DNA of 64,000 nt, from NCBI RefSeq assembly GCF_023898315.1, contig NC_064615.1, positions 731,521,450 to 731,585,449 of the forward strand. The letters run 5' to 3'. Shown here piece after piece: positions 22,500 through 33,559 of the stretch. The position numbers and the translations under genes were made by a program. The notes beneath the pieces were generated by a model. It was not told the origin of the DNA and made no database searches. It was given only the letters and a program-made list of their open reading frames with translations. The DNA is from Schistocerca nitens. Taxonomy: Eukaryota > Arthropoda > Insecta > Orthoptera > Acrididae. Position 1 is the first letter of the stretch. Every line of letters begins with the position of its first letter.

Positions 22500-22780
22500 A
22501 TGGGGGAGGGAGTTCTGTTGTATGACGGCCTTCTTTCAACAGTAGACAACTCCAGTTTTGTTACAAGACACTGAGGTTTAAACATAATTGAGTGATGGCA
22601 ATTCTCTGACAAATGCCTGAAATGCTGCAATCCATAATTTATTGCAAGGGATTGCAGTTTTTTTTCTGTTGTTATCACTCAGTTACATTTAAGCCTCAGT
22701 ATCTCAAAATGAACAAAACTGGAGGTGTACCACTATTGAAACAAGGCCTTCATATTTCCTACACTTTGTACATTCACTTT
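22500..22780. repeat. imperfect foldback repeat
   Basis: GACGGCCTTCTTTCAACAGT and CAACTCCAGTTTTGTTAC and GACACTGAGGTTTAAACAT (22525-22590) recur in reverse complement at 22660-22755 (GAAGGCCTTGTTTCAATAGT on the minus strand). Arms are about 90-100 bp at roughly 80 percent identity by eye. No coding content. From 22780 to 23240 nothing else is recognised. Confidence 0.6.
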
Positions 22781-23310
22781 CTTGAAATGTGGTGGTAGTG
22801 ATGTGTCTGTGTTCAGTATTAGAGTTTCCAAGTGAAACAGAGAGTTGAGACATAATTAAGACACATTGATACTCCCATAGAGTGGGGATAGTACTAAAAG
22901 GAAGTTGCACAGTAATAATCAATGAGAAAAGTAAGATATATGCAGATAGTTGTAATAGTGATAGGAAAAGTCAGTTTAATCTGTTAACCAATCTGTGTAT
23001 GCAACTCAAGGTTATACATTAAAGTGTCAATAATAATGCCAAGACTCTGTGTCACTGCTGTGTAAACTTTAAGAATTCATAAAGAGAGCATGTGATTATT
23101 ATTCCATTGCCAACAGAATTCAAATGAAAAGAAAGAAAAATGTGAGAATAGCAGATGAACAAAAAATATGTAAGAACACACGCACAATTTTTATAGTACT
23201 TTTGTCTTTAAGTATCAACTTTTTAAAAAATTTGCTCTCTTACTAGTGCTTTCTGTCTCTTGAGAATCAAGTGCACCCCAGGATTGAGAATTGTAGCGGC
23301 CTCCTAAATA

Positions 23311-24507
23311 CACTATGTGATCAAAAGTATCCGGACACCCCAAAAAACATACGTTCTTCATATTAGGTGCATTGTGCTGCCACATACTGCCAGGTGCTCC
23401 ATATCAGTGACCTCAGTAGTCGTTAGACATCGTGAGAGAGCAGAAGGTGCACTCCGCAGAACTCACGGACTTCGAACATGGTCAGGTGACTGGGTGTCAC
23501 TTGCGTCATATGTCTGCATGTGACATTTCCGCACTCCTAAACATCCCTAGGTCCATTGTTTCTGATGTGATAGTGAAGTGGAAACACGCACAGCACAAAA
23601 GCCTACAGGCCAACCTTGTCTGTTGACTGACAGAGACAGCCGACAGTTGAAGAGGGTCGTAATATGTAATAGGCAAGTATGTATCCAGACAGTCACACAG
23701 GAATTCCAAACTGCATCAGGATCCACTACAAATATTACCACAGTTTGGAGGGAGGTGAGAAAACTTGGATTTTATGGTCGAGCAGCTGCTCATAACCTAC
23801 ACATCGCGCCAGTAAATGCCGAACGATGCCTTACTTGGTGTAAGGAGCGTGACCACTAGACAACTGAGCAGTTGAAAAATGTTATGTGGGGTGACAAGTC
23901 ACGATACAAAATGTGGCTATCTGATGGCAGGGTGTGGGTCTGGTGAATGCCCGGTGAATGTCAACTGCCAGCATGTTGGAGTGCCAAGAGTAAAATTCGA
24001 AGATGGTGGTGTTACGGTGAGGTCATGTTTTTCATGGAGGGGGCTTGCACCCCTTGTTGTTTTGTGTGGCACTACACAGGACAGGCAAACACGGGTGTTT
24101 TAAGCACCTTACTGCTTCTCACTGTTGAAGAGCAATTCAGGAATGGGGATTGCATCTTTCAACACGATCAAGGACCTGTTCATAATGCACGTCCTGTGGT
24201 GGAGTGATTACATGACAATAACATCACTGTAATGGACTGGCCTGGGCAGGGTCCTGACCTGAATCCTGTAGAACACCTTTGGGATGTTTTGGAACGCCGA
24301 CTTCATGCCAGGCCTCAGGCCTCTCCTCAGTGCAGCACTCTGTTAAGAATGAGCCGCCATTCCCCAAGAAACCTACAAGAGTGGAAGCTGTCATCTAGGT
24401 TAAGGGTGGGCCAACGCCATACTGAATTCCAGAATTACCGATGGAGGGCACCATGAACTTGTAATTCATTTTCAACCATGTGTCCAGATACTTTTGATCA
24501 CATAGTG
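23311..24507 (+). mobile_element. Tc1-like DNA transposon, complete ends, inactive
   Basis: Ends are CACTATGTGATCAAAAGTAT (23311) and its reverse complement near-match finishing at 24507. TA dinucleotides flank both ends (23309-23310 and 24508-24509), as expected for Tc1/mariner insertion. Length is 1197 bp. The transposase lies on the plus strand. The element interrupts a LINE 5' region, so it is younger than that LINE fragment. A second, inverted member is at 28136-29336. Confidence 0.85.
23432..24456 (+). pseudogene. Tc1-like transposase, frameshifted
   Basis: Pieces in three frames give a DDE transposase of the usual Tc1 order. The N-terminal helix-turn-helix reads ELTDFEHGQVTG ... ISALLNIPRSIVSDVI, then LTDRDSRQLKRVV and REVRKLGFYGRAAAH. 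The WGDKSRY region near 23890 holds the first Asp, followed by FQHDQGPVHNARPVV (second Asp, 24159-24203) and WPGQGPDLNPVEHLWDVLER (final Glu, 24238-24297). Frameshifts near 23630 and 23860, and stops such as TGA at 24205, disable it. Confidence 0.8.
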
Positions 24508-25249
24508 TAGATCACACGTGCACTACACAGTAGGGGCTGCTACCCAGGTGGCTGATCATGTGTGGAGTACACCCAAAATTTCTTTTAACTTTAGAAACTC
24601 TCCATCAATTCAAGACAACAGTAGCTGTAGGAGACCCTAAGGTATTAGGGTTAGATTCAAAGAAAGAGCACGAAACAATTTAAATCCTAGTGATAAACTG
24701 CCAAAGCATTCATAACAAAGTCCCAGAGTTTGAAGCATTTTTAAAAAGATGGTGGAGCTCATATAGTATTAGAAACAGTAATATAGCTAAAGCCCAAAAC
24801 TGACAGCAGTGAGATTTTTGGGTCAGTCTAAATATTTTTCAAATGGATCAGCTAACAGGAAATGGAGCTGGTGTATTTGTTGAAGTAGACAAGAAATTCA
24901 AATCCACCAAAATAGAAACTGAAGCTGTGTGTGAAATGATTCGGTCAAGACCCAGTGGACATAAACCAGTATTTGAATGTTTATATTGACAATCGTACTC
25001 ACTTGTGGGTGTAACTAAGATCTTTAGAGAAAACTTCAGTTTGCTAGTATGAACATACCCCAATCATGATGTCATAATTGAAGGAGACTTCAAGCATCCA
25101 AAAATGGAAAAATTACAGGTTTGTAAATGATGTGTGTGACAAGACATCCTGAATGCCTTCTCTTAAAAGTACTTGGAACAGATAGTTCAGGAGCCCACTC
25201 GTATCTGACCTGTTTGAGAATGCCCATACTGAAACGTACTGGTAACCAT

Positions 25250-26490
25250 GTGGTTGTTATTACATTGCTTTACTTTACATGAGGTAAGGGCCTTATTGAA
25301 CATATGCCTGCTCCACGAGCCTCTTCCATTTCTTGCTGTTGAGTGCACTGTTTGTCCATTTGGCACTGATGTTCATTCTAGCTGTGTCGTCCTGCAAGTC
25401 ATCTTGTCACATAATTCTGTGTCTTCCTCTTCTTATCGTTCCATCAATTGTTCTACATAATTCTGTTCTAGATAGTCTATTGTAGTGCCCCAAGAATTTT
25501 ATGAAAATCTGGAGTCACTTGTGTTCCAGCCGCTTCGAACACACATTATTTTGAAGTGGGTTGTAGCATAAACAGATACACACTGCCGCAGAACATTATT
25601 TGTGCAGGCTAACCGAGAAAGAAGAGCAAAACCGGGCTAACAAGTGATGCGCTCAGTTGCAGCAACGAGAAAAGAAAAACTTCTGGCCCAGAATTCTGTG
25701 GATGAATTTCATGCACGAAAAACGTTGGTGATTGTTGTGTGTTCTGGAGAGAGAACGGAAGAAAAAAAAAAAAAAAAAAGATTATTATTAATAGTGACTT
25801 GGTCTCAAGCAGACGGTCATGTATATTAGTATTGTATCGTTGAGAAAAAATGTTCTTTAATTTGGTTGAATTCAGTCGTGTGCGAATGCCCTAAGAAAGT
25901 GTGGGCAGTGAAATGGTGTAGCAGTGAAATGGTGTATTGAATTTTGAATATAGAATATGTTAACAGTAACTGAATATTTAGAGAGTCTTTATTTGGACTA
26001 GATAATAGGATTTTGGAATAGTAGATGAATTTTCCCCTTCTTCAGAATATAGAATCTTCGGAGAAGAGTTCGATGCAAGCAGAAGACGCCGGAGTTGCGA
26101 GGAAGCCGTGCCTGTATCCGGCATTCAAGTAAGTTCACACTGATAGTCCAAGGAGTGCGGCTCTAAGTTTTAGAGAAGATACAACGGGGCACCACACTAT
26201 TCATCATCATTTTTGCTGTGTGACCTGCCCAGTTCAACCTTCTCTTCTTTAGCACTTCAATGATGGGTACAGTTTTTGTACAACTCCCTTAATCCTTCAA
26301 TTTTTTAATCATCTATTCCACGTTATTTTCATCATTGAAAAGTCCAAAAATTTTCTTTACTACTTTTCTTTGGCTATTAATAGTTATCTTTGACCACTTT
26401 CTAAATATTAAGCTTCACAAGTGTATATAGATCAAGGCAGTATTTCATAACTTCTGAATAGCATTTGACTCTGTATCATGCCAATGATCA
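25250..26490 (-). pseudogene. RTE/other LINE C-terminal relic split by an insertion
   Basis: Minus-strand reading of 26490-26210 (SKENFWTF, KIEGLRELYKNCTH, KVELGRSH) and then of 25545-25250 (GTIRRGR, MDKQCTQQQEMEEARGAG) resembles the C-terminal tail shared by RTE-like LINE ORFs (WAGHV ... GRRxRGRPxxxW ... D). The block 25546-26205 lies between the two halves and is unrelated. All frames are broken. Confidence 0.45.
25546..26205. mobile_element. unidentified ~0.65 kb insertion, possible solo LTR or retro-leader
   Basis: It interrupts the LINE relic, and its GC content and style differ from its neighbours. It includes a (A)17 run near 25762-25779 and a stretch ending CCGGCATTCAAGTAAGTTCA (26119-26138) that looks like a splice donor after a short GC-rich segment. 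I could not fix exact ends or a target duplication. Confidence 0.35.
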
Positions 26491-26608
26491 TTAACAAAAG
26501 TATGATTTATGTAATTCCAACATTCTGTTGATAAAATAACCACAAACTCAGTTTTTATTATTATTTATTCAGTTTATTCAGGCTCTTGTCACAGTTGTGT
26601 ACAACTCC

Positions 26609-26832
26609 TTGGTGGTGCCTGGTTTTGAATACTAACTTTCATTCTCAAAGTTTTGTCTGTATTTCAAGTATTATTGTATTATTTTCATACCACATTTCTC
26701 ATGTAGATCTGTTTTATAAACCCTTTAGAGTATGTGTATGTGTATCACTGGAATTATGCTGTTACACACAATTGAAACATAGGCAATGCTTCGAGAATGA
26801 ACATTAACATTCAAAACTAGTTACTACCAAGA
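26609..26832. repeat. small foldback repeat
   Basis: GGTTTTGAATACTAACTTTC and CATTCTCAAAGTTTTGTCTG (26620-26659) recur inverted at 26770-26826. Arms of about 55-60 bp are imperfect. Confidence 0.55.
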
Positions 26833-26879
26833 AATTATATGAAACTTTGACAGAAATCTAAATAAATAATAATAAAAAG

Positions 26880-27760
26880 TATTATATTGGGTATCAAAGA
26901 GAGTTTATGATTGGATTGAGGGATTCTTGGTAAGGAGGACACAGCATGTTATCTGGGATGGAGAGTCATCGACAGACGTGGAAGTAACATTAAGTATGCC
27001 CTAAGAAAGTGTGTTGGGACACTCGTTATTCATATTGTGTGATAATGACCTGGCAGACAATATTAATAGCAACATCAAGCTTTTTGCAGATGATGCAGTT
27101 ATCTATAATGAAGTACTGTCAGAAAAGATTTTGTATTATTTAAAGTTGTGCAAAGATTTGCAACTTGCTTTTAGTGTATGATAATGTAAATTTACACTAT
27201 TAACTAGAATATTAGTAATTTAAAATTAGAATTTGTCATCTCATACACGTACCTGAGTGTAACAATTAGTAGGGATATGAAGTGGAATAATCACCTTGGC
27301 TCAGTCATAGGTAAGGCAGGTATCAGCAGTTTATAGAGTGGTTTGCTTAGAAGTCACTTTGCATCCTATCTTAGAATACTGCTCAAATGTGTGGAAGCCA
27401 CACAAAATAGAACAACAGGGGATACTGAGTGTGTACACAGAAGGGCAGCACAAATGGTGGCAGGCTTGAGTATCTCGAGAGAGATTCATGTAGATGTTGA
27501 AATATATGAGTTGAAGACAGAGACAAATCATTCCTTGAACATGTAAGGGAAGAATCCAGAGATATTCTTCAGTGTGCTGTGTATTGCTTCTGTAATGACC
27601 GTGAAGACAAAATTAGACTAATTAGAGCATTACAGAGGTTTAAAGCCATTCTTCCCCATTCCATTCGAGGTTGGAATGGGAAGAAAGCCTAATGTGTTGT
27701 ACCATGCTAAGTATTCTATGAAGTAGTTTGCAGAGTATGCATGCAGATGTAAATGAAATT
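26880..27760 (+). pseudogene. Jockey/CR1-type LINE, RT C-terminus and 3' end
   Basis: Matches 35840-36290 of the longer LINE and continues past it. Landmarks are GVPQGSVLG-like sequence (TATGCCCTAAGAAAGTGTGT near 26995), LFADDAVIYNE (27078-27110, the RT catalytic Asp pair), then VTISRDMKWNNH-like sequence and CVHRRAAQMVAGL. The 3' terminus has GAGTATGCATGCAGATGTAA. Multiple stops. Confidence 0.7.
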
Positions 27761-28133
27761 CAGATAATTTACGCCTCAACCACCAGTTAGTGGCATGTTC
27801 GCTTATTTCAAAGGAAACTGTGTGTCAGAAGAGTAATACCAAATTCAGAAACAAGTCAAAAACAGTTCACCTTGCCTTAATTATGTCACTCATTTGAAAC
27901 CATTATAAACACACCCCTCCCCACCCCAAAAAAAGCTCAGGAGTAAGATTAATGTATGTAGGTGGACTTGGACAACACTGCTGTAGGTACTGTTCATGTC
28001 TCCTTGACTGCTGCATGCTCCAGTTTGTTGTCTCAAATAAGTAGTCTCTGAGAATTGGAGCACATTAGAAATTAAGTAACTTCAACATGCCACAGCTTCT
28101 CCATGATTTTAGTCATATGTTTGTAGTGCTGAA
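27761..28133. other. no gene seen
   Basis: AT-rich filler between a LINE end and the second Tc1 element. Confidence 0.5.
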
Positions 28134-28135
28134 TA

Positions 28136-29336
28136 CTCTGTGTGATCGAAAGTATCCGGACACCTGGCTGAAAATGACTTACAAGTTCGTGGCGCCCTCC
28201 ATTGGTAATGCTGGAATTCAGTATGGTGTTGGCCCACCCTTAGCATTGATAACAGCTTCCACTCTTGCAGACATAGTTCAGTCAGATGCTGGAAGGTTTC
28301 TTGGGGAATGGCAGCCCATTCTTCACTGAGTGCTGCACTGAGTAGTGATATTGATGTCGGTTGGTGAGGCCTGGCACGAAGTCGGCATTCCAAAACATCC
28401 CAAAGGTGTTCTACTGGATTCAGGTCAGGACTGTGCAGGCCAGTCCATTACAGGGATGTTAATGTCATGTAACCACTCTGCCACAAGCCATGCATTATGA
28501 ACAGGTACTTGATCGTGTTGGATGATGCAATTGCCATCCCCGAATTGTTCTTCCACAGTGGGAAGCAAGAAGGTGCTTAAAACATCAATGTGTGCTGTGA
28601 TAGTGCCACACAAAACAACAAGGGGTGCAAGCCCCCTCCATGAAAAACACGACCACATCATAACACCACCGCCTCTGAATTTTACTGTTGGCACTGCACA
28701 CACAGGCAGATGACGTTCACCGGGCATTCGCCATACCCACTGTGCCATTAGACTGCCACATTGTGTACTGTGATTCTCACTCCACACAACATTTTTTCAC
28801 TGTTCAATCATCCAGTGTTCACGCTCCTTACACCAAGCGAGGTGTTGTTTGACATTTACTGGCATGATGTGTGGCTTATGAGCAGCTGCTCGACCATGAA
28901 ATCCAAGTTTTCTCACCTCCTGCCTAACTGTCATAGTACTTGCAGTGGATCCTGATGCTGTTTGGAATTCCTGTGTGATGGTCTAGATAGATGTCTGCGT
29001 ATTACACATTATGACCCTCTTCAACTGTTGGTGGTCTCTGTCAGTCAACAGACAAGGTCCACCTGTATGCTTTTGTGCTGTACGTGTCCCTTCATGTTTC
29101 AACTTGAGTATCACATTGGAAATAGTGAACCTAGGGATGTTTAGGAGTGACACTTAATCACCTGACCACGTTCGAAGTCTGTGAGTTCTGCGGAGCACCC
29201 CATTCTGCTCTCTCACGATGCCTAATGACTACTGAGGTTGCTGATAGGGAGTATCTGGCAGTAGGTGGCAGCAGAGTATACCTAATAGGATAATGTATGT
29301 TTTTGGGGGTGTCTGGATACTTTTGAGCACATAGTG
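28136..29336 (-). mobile_element. Tc1-like DNA transposon, second copy, inverted
   Basis: Same family as 23311-24507 in the opposite orientation. Terminal repeats are CTCTGTGTGATCGAAAGTAT at 28136 and GATACTTTTGAGCACATAGT ending near 29336. TA is present on the left flank and mutated on the right. The transposase reads on the minus strand: REVRKLGFHGRAAAH-like sequence near 28910-28870, then MWSENHSTQCGSLMAQWVWR and IIQHDQVPVHNAWLVAEWLH (28530-28470). A GPDLNPVEHLWD-like Glu box is near 28440-28400. It is frameshifted and has stops. Some divergence from the first copy is visible throughout. Confidence 0.8.
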
Positions 29337-29339
29337 GAT

Positions 29340-29880
29340 GTTCAGTAATTTCATGTAAACTAGCGTATAATCACTTTACTGGCATAAGATGATACAAAAG
29401 GCTAATTTAAAAATGTGATCTGGAGTTCTCTCTCTTTCAAAACCAAAGAAATCAGTCATAATCCTGGGCCTCTTGAGAATCCAGTAACTCTATACATGAG
29501 TAAGAACTAAAATTCAGTTCATCCCTAGAGCTACATGATATTTATTTTCCCAGGTGCTGGGAATGAATTCCTTTTCCCAGGTGCTAAGTGTGATACAATG
29601 GCTTTCTTTATCCATGCATGTGGTACTTATAATTTGGCAGGGATTACAGGAATGCCTTATATAATTGACTCAGACACACTTATCAGCCGTGCAACACTTA
29701 CGACATTGTCATTTTAAGGAGTTAAAGAACTTAAAGGTTCTTGTCTTCAGATTGCTAAAATTAAGCAGCAAGCATAACTTCTGTCAAATAAGAAGCTCAA
29801 GAACCACTCCAATCATTCATCTTCAGAATGTTGTCCCTCATAACTAGCTTTGGTAAACCATAAATGCATCTTGAATGGTA
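29340..29880. other. no gene seen
   Basis: Unique-looking AT-rich sequence. An open frame at 29535-29717 has no domain signal. Confidence 0.5.
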
Positions 29881-29887
29881 AAATTGA

Positions 29888-30527
29888 ATGCACACAGCAT
29901 GTGACAGCAAGGGTTGCAACACTCAGGGTACTGCTCTGAGGGCCACTATTCAGCCCCAACCTCTCCAACTTGACTTTCCGAAATCAGTATCTGAAGTAAA
30001 AATGTTACTAGAAGAACTGTATCAAAATGAGATGTCCACAGAAGCTCCACTGGCAGAGCAGTCTGAGGGTATTGTGTCTCCAAGGGATATCATTAGATCG
30101 AGATTCAAAAAAAGGTACACACAAGGTTGCAGTCTCCAGTAAGGTTAAGAGATCAGTGGTGGAATGATACTTCCTGAAACTGTACTGGAAGAGACTATGG
30201 GAATCATGTGAATTGAAAAAGGCAAACAAGACAGCTGTTCATGTGCTCCACAGCCTTTGTGATGCAGATGGCGAAAGTAACACTAAGACAACTACTGGGG
30301 CTACGTATGGTCTTTCCCTGGTGTCAGGAGGGGCATTCAGGGTGTAAAACTTCAAAAGTCAGTGACATCTCCTGTCACACAAATGCAGCTGAACATGTGT
30401 ACAAGAATTTCATTATCAGCTTCTGTGAAGTGCTGCAACATGGCATAATGGATTTTATTGTGGCCAGGTGTTGTGTCATGAGCTGTGAACATTGCCACAT
30501 GCAGTGCTCACAAAGAATAATGATGTA
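29888..30527 (+). pseudogene. coding-like stretch of unknown identity, possibly a processed pseudogene
   Basis: The frame 29888-30142 reads SVSEVKMLLEELYQNEMSTE, then EGIVSPRDIIRSRFKKRYTQ. Its composition (charged helix, balanced codons) is more gene-like than the surrounding noise. After a break, other frames read KANKTAVHVLHSLCDADG and VSDISCHTNAAEHVYKNFII. I do not recognise the family. Frameshifts and stops, and the lack of clear splice sites, suggest a pseudogene or a decayed transposon ORF. Confidence 0.3.
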
Positions 30528-30529
30528 AA

Positions 30530-31362
30530 ATTCATCATTTTTGAAACCTTAAACCCAGCTGCCCATCTTGACAATGACTTTGTGATGGCAGTGGTAGTCA
30601 CTCTAGAGAAGTGCTGTGCTTGTGTCTGCTTTGGCCACTGTTCAATCTGCTATCCAGACTGAGAATTAATCTACAGACTGCAAATCATTATCCACTTCTA
30701 CAGGGTCAGCAAGGATGGGAGTGCATACTGAGAGATGATTGGCATAGTAGTACTGAAGAGTGTATTGTGCTCCATATTCAGAATTTGAGTATGGAAACTA
30801 TTTCATCAGTAAGACTTGTCTTTGTGTGCCAAATTATTTTGCTGCAGAGAGTGTAAGCATACAGCAGTTGTAAAAGGAGGGGGGGGGGTTGGAGGAGAGG
30901 AGGGATTGGTTGTTCCCTTCTAGTAAATTTCATAATCTATGGCTTCTTTATGATAGATTATCTTTGGTGATGACTGACACTACTGAAATATGGAGAGAGA
31001 ATTTTCAAACCTGTTTTTTTCTGTTTATGTCTTTACTTTGGTGGTGATGTTATTGCTGGTTACCGGAGTGGAAGCAGTTGCTTTAAAAGTGCACTGGTAG
31101 GAAAATATATTTGCTTTTGTAGTACTTATCAACTTTTTTAATCATAGTATTTTAACGATTACAAATGATGAAGTGAAAGTGGCTGGATTTTTAACTTCAC
31201 CAGGCCGTTAGAGAGAGTATTAATCAGATTTAAAAGATATAACTAGAAAGGCATTATACATTTTTAAAAAGAAAAAAGAAATAAAAAATGATGACTTACT
31301 GTGAAGAAATTATCCAAATGGCACGTAAATCAGTAGATGTAATGTAAACAAACAAATGATTA
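30530..31362. other. no gene seen
   Basis: AT-rich, with a G-run near 30880. No recognised repeat. Confidence 0.5.
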
Positions 31363-31363
31363 G

Positions 31364-32277
31364 TTTCAGAAAAATTGGATGATTTATTGAAGGATAAGAG
31401 ATTAACAAATTGAGAAAGTCAGTAATGCATTGGTCAACGTCTGGTCCTTATACAAGCAGTTATTCGGATTGGTAATAATTGATAGATTCGTTCGATGTCT
31501 TCCTGAGGGATATCATGCCAAATTCAGTCCAGTTGGCATGTTAGAGCATCAAAATCCTGAGCTTGTTGTAATGTGCTGCCCACAAGGCTCCAAACATTGT
31601 CAATTGAGGGAAGATCCACAACATTGCTGGCCAACACAGGGCTTTGCAAGCACAAAGACAAGCAGAAGAAACTCTTACCTGAAACACCTTTGGCCTGGAA
31701 TCTCATTGACTGGAGTAGAATTTTCTTCGGTGATGAGTCTAGCTTTGAACTGAGTCCTGATGACCAGTGAAGACGTCTGGAGACACCCCGGACAGTGGTG
31801 AGATACTAACTTGACTGTCGCCAATCTTACAGCCCACAGCCAGGAGTGATGAACTGGGCTTTCATATCTGTGGCACCCTTACAGAACAGCAGTGCATCAA
31901 CAATATTCTGTGTCCTGTTTTGTTACCATTAATAGCAAGCCATCCTGGGCTTACATTTCAGGAAGCTAATCCTCACCCACACATGTTGAGCATTCCTACA
32001 GCTTGTTTTCATGCTTGGCCAGCAAGGTCATCAGATCTTTCCACGATTGAGAAAGTTTGGAGCATTACGGGCATGGCCCTCCAACCAGCTTGGGATTTTG
32101 ATGATCTAATGTGCTGGATTTTGCTCTATATCCCTCTTGAGGACATACAACAACTTTGTCAAACAATGCCAAGCCATATAACTGCTTGCATAAGAGCCAG
32201 GCATGGAGCAACACATTACTGATGTGCTCAATTTGTAAAGGTATTTTTCTTGAATAAATCATCCAATTTTTCTGAAA
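31364..32277 (+). mobile_element. rearranged Tc1-like element with two inverted 3' ends
   Basis: The outer ends are TTTCAGAAAAATTGGATGAT (31364) and its exact inverse ending at 32277, and similarity continues inward for about 280 bp. The plus strand (about 31650-32222) encodes the distal two thirds of a Tc1-like transposase. It has IFFGDESSFELSPDDQ (first Asp box, 31721-31770), a PGVMNWAF-like segment, ARSSDLSTIEKVWSI (Glu box) and MPSHITACIRARHGATHY at the C-terminus. The minus strand at 31640-31424 encodes the same C-terminus again (LPSIDNVWSLVGSTLQQAQD; DIERIYQ-like). So the true 5' end and N-terminal domain have been replaced by an inverted 3' end. No intact ORF remains. Confidence 0.7.
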
Positions 32278-33184
32278 TTATAATAATTTGTTTGTGTATA
32301 CATGTACATCACATCTACTAATTTCTGTCCCATTCGGGTAATTCCTTCATTGTGCACCATTTAAACAATCCAATGTGGGTAGCTAGAGTTATTGATATTG
32401 GCTTATCTGTTACCCACAGAAACAATATTGACAAGAATAAAAGAACATAGTGCAACAGCAGTTGATCATTTATTGCTAAATCCAGCAGTCTTACAAGAAA
32501 TAAAAGTGAGGCTCATAATAAATATTCTGTCTCACCAAAATTATTAAGCAGCAGCAACAACTCTTCCCGGACAATGAATATTAGTTAAGAAGAGAACAAT
32601 GCAGCTTCATAGATCCCTAAATGTGGACACAGTCACACTATTCAGAGAGAATTTACTGAATGAACAATGGAAATAAACTTATGATGAGCACACAATAGAT
32701 AATAAATTTAATTATTTCTGAAAAATATTCATGCAACTCTGCATTCTCTACTACAAGTACAGGAAAGTTATATTAGAAACTAAGAGGAAGGGCGGCTAAC
32801 ATCTGGGATCAAAATTTTTTTCAGCAGGAAGTGAAACCTTTATTTAAGGTAGATGGCTAGCTTAAATTCAGATTTAAAGATACAAAGAAGTAATACTGCA
32901 AAATTTTAACCATTCATCAAAAATATAGAAGATTGTACTACACACAAAAATTATAAAATTCCACAAACAAGATGAAAACAATTTTAAGGTATTATTAAGC
33001 ATGAAATGAATAAACTTGAAGACAAAATATTCAACATCTGGATGACAGTAACTGTGAGACATGATATGTTAGATTCAAAATTTGCCACCAACTGAAATGA
33101 ACAGTAGCATAAATCACAAGGATAAACAAGTGGATCCACTTGCAATCTTCAGTTTGGCCAACTCAACTGTTACAGAGATCCCAA
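32278..33184. other. no gene seen
   Basis: AT-rich without coding signal. Confidence 0.5.
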
Positions 33185-33290
33185 AAATAATTACATCTGT
33201 AGCCAGTCCCTAGGGATGGAGGGGTGGCTATGATATCAGAATGGCAGGCAGTGGAGGGCTGAGGCATGGTAGCTGTTTTCAGGCAGGGGA
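33185..33290. repeat. fragment resembling the LTR end of the 47.5-55.3 kb gypsy element
   Basis: GGATGGAGGGGTGGCTATGA, then CAGAATGGCAGGCAGTGGAG and GCTGAGGCATGGTAGC match the sequence at about 54463-54530 in the same orientation. The rest of the LTR is absent. Confidence 0.5.
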
Positions 33291-33346
33291 TGAATTTGTT
33301 GTCATTTGTAAGCAGATAGAAATCACCCTGACTATTATCAGGACTG

Positions 33347-33394
33347 ATGACCATAGATGTTAAGACCCATAGTGCTCAGAGCCATTTGACTATT
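33347..33394 (-). repeat. short fragment of a dispersed repeat
   Basis: GACCATAGATGTTAAGACCC with AGTGCTCAGAGCCATTT is the end of a repeat I recall as very abundant in Schistocerca. Only about 50 bp are present. Confidence 0.55.
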
Positions 33395-33559
33395 ATCAAA
33401 CAATCGGGTGCTCTTGCAAATGGGACTGTTGGGAGGTCTACGATGACATTGTACCAGAGATACCAAAGATACCTCAAGTACTATCCTCTCCTGTGGATAC
33501 TGTCTTTTTTGCAGGAAATACAAGTCTGATCATTACTCATGCACATGACTGAGAGTGGT

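Larger units (their letters stand above)
23272..25245 (+). pseudogene. Jockey/CR1-type LINE, 5' and endonuclease part, split by a Tc1 element
   Basis: 23272-23310 and 24508-25245 together align with 34170-34760 of the longer LINE at 33560. Shared blocks include GAATTGTAG before the Tc1 insertion, then AAACTGCCAAAGCATTCATA (24699-24718), CCCAGAGTTTGAAGCA, and a GAGACTTCAAGCATCCAAAA block that encodes GDF-like endonuclease sequence (GDFxHP). LEQIVQEPTR and a VGDHVV-like end follow near 25240. The frame is broken throughout. It encodes the APE-type endonuclease half of a LINE ORF2. The RT half is missing here, though a separate 3' piece lies at 26880-27760. Confidence 0.6.
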
